Positions 1 to 9,876 of a stretch of 64,000 nt of DNA are shown here, one piece after another. This DNA comes from JALSRD01 sp964476595 (GTDB lineage: Bacteria > Desulfobacterota > Desulfobacteria > Desulfobacterales > JALSRD01): NCBI GenBank assembly GCA_964476595.1, contig CAYZCL010000146.1, positions 1-64,000 of the forward strand, written 5' to 3'. The position numbers and the translations under genes are program-made. The notes under the pieces are model-generated. The model was not told the origin of the DNA. It saw nothing but the letters and a program-made list of their open reading frames with translations, and did not search any database. The number at the start of each line of letters is the position of its first letter. Positions within the stretch are counted from its first letter, which is position 1.

Positions 1-149
1 TCGAGCAGAACATGCGGCCGCAGCCGGAGGAGTACGCCAGAATCCGCGAGATCAACGCCGGCCTGCTGGAAGTCGACGAGGAAGAGGCCGACAACATGGA
101 CCTGGGCAAGAACGAGTGCGCCGCCTCCGCGGCGCAAACGAACGTATAA
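1..149 (+). CDS. C-terminal end of an unidentified protein
   Basis: An open frame enters from the left edge and ends at a TAA at 147-149, giving about 48 visible residues. They are acidic in the middle (around LEVDEEEADNMDLG) and finish CAASAAQTNV. I do not recognise the family, and too little is visible for a function. The frame overlaps the possible GTG start of the next gene by 34 bases, so the two could be co-transcribed. The reading is supported only by an uninterrupted frame and plausible composition. Confidence 0.45.
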   Translation, partial: EQNMRPQPEEYARIREINAGLLEVDEEEADNMDLGKNECAASAAQTNV

Positions 150-1834
150 CGCCGAACAACGTGAAAAAAGACGGGAAAACCACACCGAACCCTGCCAGTG
201 GAAACGTCGCACCGGACCTTTGCGCCGACGAGTGTGAAAATCTGCGCGCACGCTTAGAAGCGCTCGAGAAGGCATACCTAGCGCTGCAGACGGACTGCCG
301 CCGCAAGACGCGGGAACTGCAGCTCGAATGCAGCCTGCAGGAAAAAACCCTCCAGGACCTGGAAGTGGCGCGGGTGATCATCGAGAAAAGCCCGGTCATC
401 CTTTTCCGCCGCCTGCCGGGAGACGACCCCCGCGTGGTGTACGTCTCGGACAACGTCACGCGCTACGGCTACCGGCCCGAGGAGTTCACCAGCGGCCGGT
501 TGCGGTTCACCGATATCGTGCATCCCGACGACCGTCAGCGTGTGCTGCGCGAGATCCGTTATTACGAGGAAAACGACGTTGACACCTACACCCAGAACCT
601 GCGTTTCATCACCAAGGACGGCGAGACCCGATGGGTGGAAGACCAAACATCAGTGGTTCGCGACGAAGAGGGCCGCAAACGCTATTACCAGGGTGTAGTG
701 GTGGACGTTACCTTGCGGCGCAGGGCCGAGGAGCGCCAACGCGAAATCGAGACCAAGTTCCGGCGCATCGTGGAGACTACCGGTGAAGGCTTTCTGATGA
801 TGGACGACCGTCTAGTCATCGTGGATGTCAACGACGCTTTCTGCCGCATGCTGGGTTACACCCGCGACGAGGTTATCGGCAAACGCCCCTTCGACCTGGC
901 CACCGAGGAATTCAGGGCTTTCATGAGCGCTCGCCATGAGCAGCTGCTCTCGGTGGACTACCGCAAAACCGAGTGCGCCCTGCAGACCAAGAGCGGACGG
1001 GTGGTGCCGGTGCTGATCCACGGCAACACTCTGCGCGACGACAACGGCCGCCCCATGGGCAACATCGCTTTTGTGACCGACTTGACCGAACAAAAAAAGG
1101 CCCTGGCCCTGGCCGGCAAGGTCCAGCGCAGCATGATTCCCCGCAGCGCGCCGCGCATCCCGGGCCTCGACATCGCCGGGCGCAGCGACTCCTGCGACGA
1201 GGTCGGCGGCGACTACTTCGACTACCTGCAGGACGAGGGCGGCGCCTCGCGGCACCTGAAAGTGGTGGTGGGCGACATCTCGGGCCACGGCGTGGACGCC
1301 GCCCTGCTGATGACCACGGCCCGGGCCTTCATCCGCTCCCGGGCCGCCCAGGAGGCATCACCGGGCCGGGCCGTGACGCTCATGAACCACGACCTGTGCC
1401 TGGACATGGAAGACACGGGCCACTTCATGACCCTGTTTTACATGGACCTCGACCCGGCCGCCCGGCGGGCCCGCTGGGTGCGCGCCGGACACGAGCCGGC
1501 CCAGGTGTACGACCCCGGCCGGAACCGCTTCGAAGAACTGGCGAAAGGCGGCCTGCCCCTGGGGGTGGACGAGGGCTTCGTGTACGACGAGTGCCGCCTG
1601 GACGACCTGAAGCCCGGCACTATCATCGCCCTGGGCACCGACGGCATATGGGAGACACGCGACCCGGCCGGGCACTTCTTCGGCAAGCAGCGTTTCCGCG
1701 ATGTGCTGCGCGAAAACGCCTCGCGGTCGGCCGAGGAGATCCTGGCGGCGGTTTTCGAGGCCCTGCACCGCTTTTCGCGGGGCATTCCCGCCGAAGACGA
1801 CATCACCCTGGTGATCGTCAAAATCGACGGGTAA
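116..1834 (+). CDS. PAS-PAS-SpoIIE (PP2C-type) serine phosphatase
   Basis: A 572-residue cytoplasmic signalling protein with no membrane segment. A coiled coil lies at about 36-90, a first PAS at about 90-205 (with a PAC-like tail ending in VVDVTLRRRAEER), a second PAS at about 213-325, and a SpoIIE/PP2C phosphatase at about 335-572. The metal-binding motifs EVGGDYFDY (362-370) and GDISGHG (386-392) are intact. Family knowledge: RsbU/SpoIIE-type phosphatases dephosphorylate anti-anti-sigma (STAS) proteins, with the PAS domains sensing the signal; no partner switch is encoded next to it. The GTG at 116 overlaps the preceding frame and has no clear Shine-Dalgarno, so the true start may lie a few codons downstream (for example GTG 161). 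Confidence 0.85.
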   Translation: MRRLRGANERITPNNVKKDGKTTPNPASGNVAPDLCADECENLRARLEALEKAYLALQTDCRRKTRELQLECSLQEKTLQDLEVARVIIEKSPVILFRRLPGDDPRVVYVSDNVTRYGYRPEEFTSGRLRFTDIVHPDDRQRVLREIRYYEENDVDTYTQNLRFITKDGETRWVEDQTSVVRDEEGRKRYYQGVVVDVTLRRRAEERQREIETKFRRIVETTGEGFLMMDDRLVIVDVNDAFCRMLGYTRDEVIGKRPFDLATEEFRAFMSARHEQLLSVDYRKTECALQTKSGRVVPVLIHGNTLRDDNGRPMGNIAFVTDLTEQKKALALAGKVQRSMIPRSAPRIPGLDIAGRSDSCDEVGGDYFDYLQDEGGASRHLKVVVGDISGHGVDAALLMTTARAFIRSRAAQEASPGRAVTLMNHDLCLDMEDTGHFMTLFYMDLDPAARRARWVRAGHEPAQVYDPGRNRFEELAKGGLPLGVDEGFVYDECRLDDLKPGTIIALGTDGIWETRDPAGHFFGKQRFRDVLRENASRSAEEILAAVFEALHRFSRGIPAEDDITLVIVKIDG

Positions 1835-1885
1835 AACGCCGCAGGAGACCGGCGGCCGGGATCCGGCGACGTGCGCAGGCGTCCC

Positions 1886-1908
1886 TCCGGCCCGAAAGGC
1901 GGGCCGGA
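1886..1908. terminator. Hairpin between convergent genes
   Basis: A perfect 9-bp stem, TCCGGCCCG/CGGGCCGGA, with an AAAGG loop lies between the convergent phosphatase and U32-like genes. It has no U-tract on either strand, so it may be a weak bidirectional terminator or only a stabilising 3' structure. Confidence 0.4.
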
Positions 1909-1916
1909 TGCACGGC

Positions 1917-2978
1917 TCAGGGATCGCTCCGCCTCGGAATCGCAGGCGCCAGCAACCGACCGCAGCGCTCCAGCAGATCCCCGCAGTAGCCGCAGTCCCC
2001 GCAGTTCCCGTCGCAGGCCGAGAGCCGCTCCAGGAAATCGGCCGGCAGGCACTCGTTCGCCACGTGCCGCAGCGGCGCCATCCAGTGCATGCTGTCCATC
2101 AGCTCCAGCAGGTTGCCCGTGTAACGGCCCGCCACGTATGCCTGCAGCACGCGGCCCAGGAAGGCGGGACCCAGGGTGCGGCCGCACAGCTTGACGAAGT
2201 CCGCCCGTCCGGCGTAACGCTTCACGTCCTCGGGCCGGATAAAGGGCGAGCGAAACAGCCGCCGGGGCTGGTCCGACAGCACGCGCACGCACCCCAGGTC
2301 GCGGTTGATGCGAAAGGTGTCCACGGCGGCGGCCTGGTTGGCCAGGGCGATGAGGGCGTCGTGGGTCAGCTTGAAGGGGCACTGGTAGAGGCATCCCTCG
2401 TTGGCCAGCAGCCCGATGCGCAGCTCCGGCCAGCGCCGACGGCTCTCTTCCGCCAGCCGTGCCAGCGCCTCCGGGCGACGGTTCAGCGAACGGTCCAGGA
2501 TGATCTTGCGCGGCAGGCGGAAGGCCGTGTCGTCCACGATCCCCAGCGTTTCCTGCAGCTTGTGGATGTCGTCGATCATGAAATTGATCGACGGCACGGC
2601 CTCCAGCTCACGAGCCGTCTGCGGCGAAAAATGCGACAGGGCCGCCAGGAAGTAGGCGTCGGCAAACACGATGCCGCGCACCACCCCGGCGGACAGCAGG
2701 CGCTGTAGAACGCCCACGGTGCGTTCCAGCCGCCCGTCGTCCAGGTAGCTGTCCTGGAGGTGGAAACGGCTGTTCATCAGCAGGTAACAACGCCCGGCGA
2801 CGCGCGTGCGCCGCAGGGCTTCGACAAACGCGTCCAGATCGGCTCGGCGCAGCCGCACGCGGGCGTCCTGGACCGCATCGACGGGCAAACCGTAATGAAC
2901 GGCCTCGATGTGCGCGGCGTGGCGGTTGAGCAGCGCGATGTAGTCTTCGTCGGGCAGAAAGGGGACCTCGAGCTTCAT
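1917..2978 (-). CDS. U32 peptidase-like protein with C-terminal cysteine cluster
   Basis: 353 residues, no signal peptide. The middle carries a NEGCLYQCPF segment, and further on there is a RPEDVKRY...VKLCGR stretch. These resemble the cysteine ligands and barrel strands of U32 collagenase-like (PrtC/UbiU/UbiV-type) proteins, many of which bind a 4Fe-4S cluster instead of acting as proteases. The tail CDGNCGDCGYCGDLLERC adds five closely spaced cysteines, which suggests a second metal site. The assignment is by motif memory only; a radical-type or other iron-sulfur protein is possible. The ATG start is followed by a good hydrophobic-acidic N-terminus (MKLEVPFLPDEDY). It stands alone, convergent with the upstream phosphatase. 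Confidence 0.5.
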   Translation of the reverse strand: MKLEVPFLPDEDYIALLNRHAAHIEAVHYGLPVDAVQDARVRLRRADLDAFVEALRRTRVAGRCYLLMNSRFHLQDSYLDDGRLERTVGVLQRLLSAGVVRGIVFADAYFLAALSHFSPQTARELEAVPSINFMIDDIHKLQETLGIVDDTAFRLPRKIILDRSLNRRPEALARLAEESRRRWPELRIGLLANEGCLYQCPFKLTHDALIALANQAAAVDTFRINRDLGCVRVLSDQPRRLFRSPFIRPEDVKRYAGRADFVKLCGRTLGPAFLGRVLQAYVAGRYTGNLLELMDSMHWMAPLRHVANECLPADFLERLSACDGNCGDCGYCGDLLERCGRLLAPAIPRRSDP

Positions 2979-3440
2979 GGCACCGCAACTTAATGCATCC
3001 GCCGACGGGGTTCAAGCCCCAACCCCTTCCCCTCCCCGGAACGATCGGGCCAAGGCAATCGCAAGCAGCCCGGGCATGCGTACGGCAAGCGCCCTTCGCC
3101 GTCCGGGTTCGTCCATGCAGGAAGGACGGGCAGGTATCGGCCGTGCGCAGTTGGAGAACCGGCGGGAAAAAGATGCGCCGATGACTGCAACATCCCCGCC
3201 GGGGCTCACAGAGCGCAGACGATGTCTGCCCGCCCTGCTGGCGTCAGGCTATGGCTATGTTTTTCTCTCCAATGGGATGGTTACTTGCGATTGCCGTGCC
3301 CTTTCCCCTGCCGGTCGGCCTGCGCCGATTTCTGTTGTCCACGACAGGCAAATCGGCTATGAACAGCGCATTGTTCGTGGCGTGCCGTCAATGACCGCCC
3401 TTTTCCGGCAATCCTTCATTTCAAGGAAAGGAAACCGCTC
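2979..3440. other. Intergenic region between divergent genes
   Basis: A 462-base gap between the U32-like gene (leaving to the left) and the desulfhydrase gene (leaving to the right), so it should hold promoters for both. One sigma70-like site is listed separately. Short open frames across it have no recognisable protein content. No repeat or RNA gene was seen. Confidence 0.5.
3335..3363 (+). promoter_or_regulatory. Candidate sigma70 promoter of the desulfhydrase gene
   Basis: TTGTCC (3335-3340), a 17-base spacer and TATGAA (3358-3363) match the -35 and -10 consensus at four of six bases each. The site sits 78 bases before the ATG at 3441, which has its own AAGGAAAGGA ribosome site. Confidence 0.35.
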
Positions 3441-4439
3441 ATGAACCTGGCCAAATTCCCCCGCCGAAGGTACACCCAGGGGGCCACGCCCATCGAGGCC
3501 GCGCCCCGTTTCAGCGAGGCCCTGGGGGGGCCCCGGATCTACATCAAACGCGACGACATGCTGGGCCTGGCCGGCGGCGGCAACAAGACCCGCAAACTGG
3601 AATTCCTGGTGGCCGAGGCCCTGTCCCGGGGCGCCGACACCCTGATCACCTGCGGTGCGGTGCAGTCCAACCACTGCCGCCTGACCCTGGCCGCGGCCGT
3701 CAAGGAAGGCCTCAAGTGCCGGCTGGTGCTGGAGGAGCGCGTACCCGGCACGTACAACCCCGAGGCCTCGGGCAACAACTTCCTCTACCAGTTGATGGGC
3801 GTGGAGCAGATCAAGGTGGTGGCCGGCGGCTCGGACCTGGCCGCCGAGATGCAGGCCGTGGCCGACGAACTGGCCGCCGAGGGCCGCAGGGCCTACATCA
3901 TCCCCGGCGGCGGCTCCAACCCGGTGGGCGCCACCGGCTACGTGGCCTGTGCGCTGGAGATCCTGTCCCAGAGCTTCGAGGCGGGCCTGAATATCGACCG
4001 CGTGGTCTGCGCCAGCGGCAGCACCGGCACCCACGCCGGGCTGGTGGTCGGCTTCCAGGGCAGCAGCAGCGGCATCGAAGTGGTCGGCATCGACGTCAGC
4101 CGCTCCCGGGAAGAACAGGAACCGCTGGTCTACGACCTGGTGCAGCAGACCGCCGCCCACCTGGGCGTCACCGCACCGATCCCCCGCGAGGCGGTGCGCT
4201 GCTTCGGCGATTACGTAGGCCCGGGCTACTCCCTGCCCACCGCCGAAATGGTGGAGGCCGTCAAACTGCTGGCGCGCACCGAGTGCATCCTGCTGGACCC
4301 GGTCTACACCGGCAAGGCCATGGCCGGGCTCATCGACCTGGTGCGCAAGGGCTGGTTCCGGAAGGACGAGACCCTCCTTTTCGTCCACACGGGGGGATCG
4401 CCGGCGCTGTTCGCCTACATGCAGGAATTCCGCAAGTAG
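3441..4439 (+). CDS. dcyD: D-cysteine desulfhydrase-family PLP enzyme
   Basis: 332 residues, a full-length member of the D-cysteine desulfhydrase/ACC deaminase fold II PLP family. The GGGNKTRKLEF segment carries the PLP lysine; GAVQSNHCR, IPGGGSNPVGATGY and the C-terminal LLDPVYTGKAMAGL and LFVHTGGSPALFAY blocks are intact. The reaction would be beta-elimination of D-cysteine to pyruvate, sulfide and ammonia. The close relative CuyA (L-cysteate sulfo-lyase) shares most of these blocks, so sulfite release from cysteate is a real alternative. The gene ends with a TAG stop (4437-4439). The product is already full length at that point, so this amber is a terminator, although the same frame stays open for 74 more codons to a TAA at 4662-4664. 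Confidence 0.8.
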   Translation: MNLAKFPRRRYTQGATPIEAAPRFSEALGGPRIYIKRDDMLGLAGGGNKTRKLEFLVAEALSRGADTLITCGAVQSNHCRLTLAAAVKEGLKCRLVLEERVPGTYNPEASGNNFLYQLMGVEQIKVVAGGSDLAAEMQAVADELAAEGRRAYIIPGGGSNPVGATGYVACALEILSQSFEAGLNIDRVVCASGSTGTHAGLVVGFQGSSSGIEVVGIDVSRSREEQEPLVYDLVQQTAAHLGVTAPIPREAVRCFGDYVGPGYSLPTAEMVEAVKLLARTECILLDPVYTGKAMAGLIDLVRKGWFRKDETLLFVHTGGSPALFAYMQEFRK

Positions 4440-4673
4440 CCGGGAGCGGTCCGCCGGTGGGCCGTCGTCCGCGGCCGGTTGCAGCGCCCCGGACCGCAGC
4501 GCCCGCCCCACGCCGGACAGATCCGTCGTTGGCGGAAAGCTGCCACGGCCGTCGGGCAGGGGTCCGCAGAAACGGTTCCGGCTGGGTGCCGATACGCCTT
4601 TTCGCCGAACCGGAAGGTTCGGGAAACGGGCCGCCGGCTTTTTTGGATTGAATTGAAAGTATAAGGACATCAC

Positions 4674-5840
4674 ATGGATCAGATCAAAAAAGAATTATGC
4701 GCCCGGGTGGACGCGCTGGCCGAAACACTTTTCGAGGTCAGCCGGTTCCTTAAAGACCACCCCGAGATTGCCTACCAGGAGTACGAATCGAGCGCCTACC
4801 TGGGCAAGGTCATGAAAGAACACGGTTTCGATGTGCAGGCCGGCGCCGGCGGCGTGGAAACCGCCTTCGTGGCCCATCCGGCCGATTGCCCTCCCACCCG
4901 TCCGGCGGTGGCCATCCTGGCCGAGTACGACGCCCTGCCGGCCATCGGCCACGGCTGCGGCCACAACCTCATCGCCGCGGCCAGCGTGGGCGCCGCCCTG
5001 GCCCTCAAGGAGATGCTGCGCAAAGCGGCCGGCGGCCTCTTCCTGGTGGGCACCCCGGCCGAGGAGGGCGGCGGCGGCAAGGCACGCATGGCCGATGCCG
5101 GGGTCTTCGCGGACATGGACGCGGCCATGATGTTCCACCCCGGGCACCTCAACCTGCCGGGCAAAGGCATGCTGGGGCGCGTCAAGTTCCGCATGGCGTT
5201 CACCGGCCGGCCGGCCCACGCCTCGGGATCACCGGACAAGGGCATCAACGCGCTGGACGCCATGGTGACCGCCTACGTGGGCATCAACGCCCTGCGCCAG
5301 CACCTGCGCCCGGACGCCCGCGTCCACGGCATCATCACCCACGGCGGCGACGCGCCCAACATCATCCCCGAACACGCCGCCGGCCTGTTCTACGTGCGCG
5401 CCGGCAGCCGCGCCTACCGTGACGAGGTCTTCGAAAAGGTCAGGAAGTGCGCCGAGGGCGCGGCCCTGACTACAGGCGCCACCTGCGACATCACGGTCGA
5501 GCCCCCGGTGCTGGACCCTTACCGCCGCAACCTGTCCCTGGAAGCGGCCGCGCAGGCCAACATGGAAGCCATCGGCATCCGCGTCGACGAGGACGACGGC
5601 CGGCGGGGGTCGTCGGACATCGGCAACCTGAGCCACGTGCTGCCCTGCATCCATCCTTTCCTGGCCATCGTGGACGGCGACATCCCCAGCCACTCCGAGG
5701 GCTTTCGCGACGCCACCACCACGGAGCGCGGCCGGGACACCCTCATCAAGGCCGCCAAGATGCTGGCCCTGACGGCCTACGATTTTCTCACCTCGGCGGA
5801 CCTGCGCCGGCGGGTCAAAGAGGAGTTTGCGCGCCACTGA
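4674..5840 (+). CDS. M20-family amidohydrolase/peptidase
   Basis: 388 residues, matching AbgB/PM20D2-type M20D metalloenzymes that hydrolyse N-acyl or p-aminobenzoyl amino acid conjugates and some dipeptides. Zinc-site motifs are visible: GHGCGHN near residue 97, PAEEGGGGK near 127 and HPGH near 155. They are followed by the dimerisation lid with AHASGSPDKGINALDA. There is no signal peptide, so it acts in the cytoplasm. It lies 234 bases after the desulfhydrase gene and faces the peptide ABC transporter operon, which fits intracellular processing of imported peptides or conjugates. The ATG is preceded by a weak AAGGAC ribosome site. Confidence 0.8.
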   Translation: MDQIKKELCARVDALAETLFEVSRFLKDHPEIAYQEYESSAYLGKVMKEHGFDVQAGAGGVETAFVAHPADCPPTRPAVAILAEYDALPAIGHGCGHNLIAAASVGAALALKEMLRKAAGGLFLVGTPAEEGGGGKARMADAGVFADMDAAMMFHPGHLNLPGKGMLGRVKFRMAFTGRPAHASGSPDKGINALDAMVTAYVGINALRQHLRPDARVHGIITHGGDAPNIIPEHAAGLFYVRAGSRAYRDEVFEKVRKCAEGAALTTGATCDITVEPPVLDPYRRNLSLEAAAQANMEAIGIRVDEDDGRRGSSDIGNLSHVLPCIHPFLAIVDGDIPSHSEGFRDATTTERGRDTLIKAAKMLALTAYDFLTSADLRRRVKEEFARH

Positions 5841-5852
5841 GGGTGAGAACCC

Positions 5853-5877
5853 GGGGCAACGGGCCGCCCGGTGCCCC
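5853..5877. terminator. Hairpin between convergent M20 and ABC genes
   Basis: GGGGCA...TGCCCC closes an inner CGGGC/CCCG stem in the 67-base gap between two convergent genes. No U-tract follows on either strand, so its function as a terminator is uncertain. Confidence 0.35.
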
Positions 5878-5907
5878 CCGGAAGACGGGCCGCGGCCTAC
5901 GGGCGAG

Positions 5908-6902
<995 letters not shown>

Positions 6903-6906
<4 letters not shown>

Positions 6907-7886
6907 GACAGGCTCCCGTCGTGAGGGTGATGGCAGCGCACCCGGCGGCCCGGCGCCGGCCGGGTGACGGGCGGCGATATCCGGCAGGCCTCGTCGGCCC
7001 GCGGACAGCGCTGGCGGAAGGCGCAACCCGGCGGCAGGTTGAGCAGCGAGGGCGTCATGCCCGGGATCTGGTAAAGGGGACGGCCGCGCTTGTTGCGGCT
7101 GGGCACCGATTCGATGAGCCCCCGGGTGTAGGGGTGCAGCGGCCGGTCGAGCACGTCGTCGATGCTGCCCTGCTCCACGATGCGGCCGGCGTACATGACG
7201 CACACGCGGTCGGCCAGGCCCGCCACGACGGTCAGGTCGTGGGTGATCCAGATGAGCGCCGTGCCGGTTTCGCGGCACAGTTTCTGGGCCTCGAACAGGA
7301 TCTGGCTCTGGATGGTGACGTCCAGGGCCGTGGTGGGCTCGTCGGCGATGATCAGGTCCGGCTTGTTGAGCAGCGCGATGGCGATGGCCACGCGCTGGCG
7401 CATGCCCCCGGAGAACTGGTGGGGATAGGCCCTGAGGCGCTCCCCGGGCGAGGCGATGCCCACCTGCTCCAGCGCTTCGCGGCAGCGCCGGCGGGCGGTT
7501 TTCTCGTCGACCTTCCGGTGGGCGCGAATGGCCTCCATCATCTGGGTGTCGATGCGCAGGACGGGGTTCAACGTCATCATGGGGTCCTGGAAGATCATGG
7601 CGATGCGCGACCCGCGCAGGGCGCGCCGCTCCTTTTCGCCCAGCGTCGCCAGGTCGCGGCCGTCAAACAGGATGCGCCCGGCGGCGATGCGGCCCGGCGG
7701 GTCCACCAGGCCGATGATGGAAAAGCCGGTGACCGACTTCCCGCTGCCCGACTCGCCTACCAGGCCCAGCACCTCGCCGCGGCGCACCGTGAAGCTGACC
7801 TCGTCCACGGCCTTGACCAGCCCGGCCTTGGTGAAGAAGTAGGTGCACAGGCCCTCGACGGCCAGGATGTCGCGCGCCCCGCTCAT
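6903..7886 (-). CDS. dppD: Peptide ABC transporter ATP-binding protein (DppD/OppD type)
   Basis: 327 residues. Walker A GESGSGKSV, signature FSGGMRQRVAIAIAL, Walker B LIIADEPTTALD, switch His in WITHDLTVV, and the Opp/Dpp C-terminal CAFRQRCPRADEAC cysteine segment. It pairs with dppF to form the heterodimeric ATPase on the cytoplasmic face. Its start overlaps the dppC stop by four bases and its stop overlaps the dppF start, so these genes form one translation-coupled unit. Confidence 0.88.
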
Positions 7887-8806
7887 CGCCGCAGCCTCGG
7901 GTTGAGCACGTCGCGCAGCTGGTCGCCCACCAGGTTGATGCTCACGATGGTGATCAGCAGCGCCACGCCGGGATAAAAGCTGATCCAGTAACGACCGCTG
8001 AGCATGTACTCAAAGCCGTTGGCGATCAGCAGGCCCAGGGAGGGCTTGGTCACGGGCAGACCGATGCCCAGGAAGCTCAGGGTGGCCTCCAGGGCGATGG
8101 CGTGGGCCACCTGCACGGTGCCCACCACGATGAGCGGCGGCAGGCAGTTGGGCAGCAGGTGGCGGAAGACCACCCGCCGATGACTCAGCGCCAGGCAGCG
8201 GGCCGCCTCGATGTACTCCTTGCGCCGCTCCACCAGCGCCGTACCCCGGATGGTACGCGCGTAGTAGGCCCACTGAGCGGCCACCAGGGCCAGGATGATC
8301 TTGTCCACCCCCTGGCCCAGGATGGCCATCAGCACCAGGGCGATGAGAATCGACGGAAAGCTCAGCTGCAGGTCCACCACGCGCATGATGAGGGTGTCCG
8401 TGCGGCCGCCGAAGTAGGCCGCCAGCAGCCCCAGGGCGCCGCCGAAGAAAAGTGCCAGCAGGGCGCTCATGGCGCCCACCCCCAGGCTGGTGCGCAGGCC
8501 GTAGAAGATGCCGCTGAGCATGTCGCGGCCCTGGTCGTCGGTACCCAGCCAGTAGGTATAGCCGCTGGCGGCGTTCTTCTCCCCCGGCGGCAGGCGGCCG
8601 TCCATGATGTCCAGCTGGGCGAGATCGTAGGGGTCCTGGGGCGAGATCCAGGGGGCGAAGACGCCCACGAAAACGATCACCAGAAACACCGCCAGACCCA
8701 CCAGGGCTGTCTTGCTCTCGCAGAACTCGGCTGCGAAGCGCCGGAAGGGGGTCTCTTCCCCAACCACCGCCTCGGGGGCCGGGGGCATGTCGGCGCGGGC
8801 GCTCAC
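7883..8806 (-). CDS. dppC: Peptide ABC transporter permease (DppC type)
   Basis: 307 residues from the GTG at 8806, chosen because its GTGA overlaps the stop of the preceding permease by four bases. The order is N-terminal cytoplasmic segment, one membrane helix (LVGLAVFLVIVFVGVFAPW), a periplasmic insert with GTDDQGRDML, then the BPD_transp_1 core with about five helices and the EAA loop EAARCLALSHRRVVFRHLLPN. It is the inner-membrane half of the channel together with DppB. Confidence 0.88.
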   Translation of the reverse strand: MSARADMPPAPEAVVGEETPFRRFAAEFCESKTALVGLAVFLVIVFVGVFAPWISPQDPYDLAQLDIMDGRLPPGEKNAASGYTYWLGTDDQGRDMLSGIFYGLRTSLGVGAMSALLALFFGGALGLLAAYFGGRTDTLIMRVVDLQLSFPSILIALVLMAILGQGVDKIILALVAAQWAYYARTIRGTALVERRKEYIEAARCLALSHRRVVFRHLLPNCLPPLIVVGTVQVAHAIALEATLSFLGIGLPVTKPSLGLLIANGFEYMLSGRYWISFYPGVALLITIVSINLVGDQLRDVLNPRLRR

Positions 8807-9780
8807 GCGCGCCCCTCCCCCAGGCGCACCCGGGGATCCAGGAAGGAATAGAGCAGATCCACCACGAAATTGATCACGATGAACATGGTAACCGTCACCA
8901 GCAGGTAGGCCACGATGACCGGCCGGTCCAGCACCTCGATGGAGTCGATGATCAGCTTGCCCATGCCCGGCCAGGCGAAGATGGTTTCGGTGACCACGGC
9001 GAAGGCGATCACGTTGCCCAGTTCCAGTCCCAGCACAGTGACCACCGGGATGAGGATGTTCTTGAGCACGTGCACGCCGATGACGCGGGCGTTGGAGAGC
9101 CCCTTGGCGCGCGCGAACTTGACGTAGTCCAGCTGCAGGTTTTCGCGCGTGCCGGCGCGCGTCAGGCGGATGGTCAGCGACAGTTTGAAAAGTCCCAGGT
9201 TGAAGGCCGGCATGATCAGGTGCGCCAGGCCGTCGGCGGTCAGGAAACTTACCGGCACCCCGAAGAGGTTCACCGTCTGGCCGCGCCCGGAGGCCGGCAG
9301 CCAGCCCAGCATGACGGCGAAGAGCATGATCAGCATGAGCCCCACCCAGAAGGTGGGCAGGCTGAAGCCCAGGATGGAGCCGCTCATGATGCTGCGCCCG
9401 ATCCAGCTCTCGGACTTGATGCCGGCGATCATCCCCAGCGGGATGCCCATGACCACGGCCATCAGCAGCGCCCCGAAGGCCAGCTCCAGCGTGGCCGGCA
9501 TGCGCTGCAGGATCAGCTTCAGCGCCGGTTCGTTGAACACAAAGGAGTCGCCCAGGTTGCCGCGCACGGCGTTGGACAGGAAGATGCCGTACTGCTCCCA
9601 CAGCGGCTTATCCAGCCCCAGCGCCCTGACAGCCTGCTCGTACTCCTGCGGGGTGGCCTCCGGGCTGATGAGGATGTCCACCGGGTTGCCGATGGCGTAG
9701 ACGCCCACGAACACCAGCAGCGACATGGCCAGAAGGACCACCACGCTCTGCATGAAACGGCGGATGAGAAAAACGATCAA
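8803..9780 (-). CDS. dppB: Peptide ABC transporter permease (DppB type)
   Basis: 325 residues with the N-terminal helix (LIRRFMQSVVVLLAMSLLVF), a large periplasmic loop, and the five-helix BPD_transp_1 core with an EAA-like loop (YVKFARAKGLSNARVIGVHVLKN). The predicted start is a TTG at 9780, preceded by GAGGTGG at a suitable distance; no better ATG is available before the first helix. It is the first membrane gene after the solute-binding protein gene, 96 bases away. Confidence 0.87.
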   Translation of the reverse strand: MIVFLIRRFMQSVVVLLAMSLLVFVGVYAIGNPVDILISPEATPQEYEQAVRALGLDKPLWEQYGIFLSNAVRGNLGDSFVFNEPALKLILQRMPATLELAFGALLMAVVMGIPLGMIAGIKSESWIGRSIMSGSILGFSLPTFWVGLMLIMLFAVMLGWLPASGRGQTVNLFGVPVSFLTADGLAHLIMPAFNLGLFKLSLTIRLTRAGTRENLQLDYVKFARAKGLSNARVIGVHVLKNILIPVVTVLGLELGNVIAFAVVTETIFAWPGMGKLIIDSIEVLDRPVIVAYLLVTVTMFIVINFVVDLLYSFLDPRVRLGEGRA

Positions 9781-9876
9781 GGCGTGTCCACCTCGGTGCC
9801 GATGGTGCGGACAGGCGTTTCCCGCCCCTGGAGCGGGCGGGAAACGCGACTGTTCAGCAAAAAGTCAAACGTGTCT

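Noticed and set aside
4437..4664. Pyrrolysine read-through of the desulfhydrase amber
   Set aside because: The protein is complete at the amber and ends with the family's usual LFAY motif. The 74-codon extension is Arg/Pro-rich and unlike any domain, so TAG is the stop.
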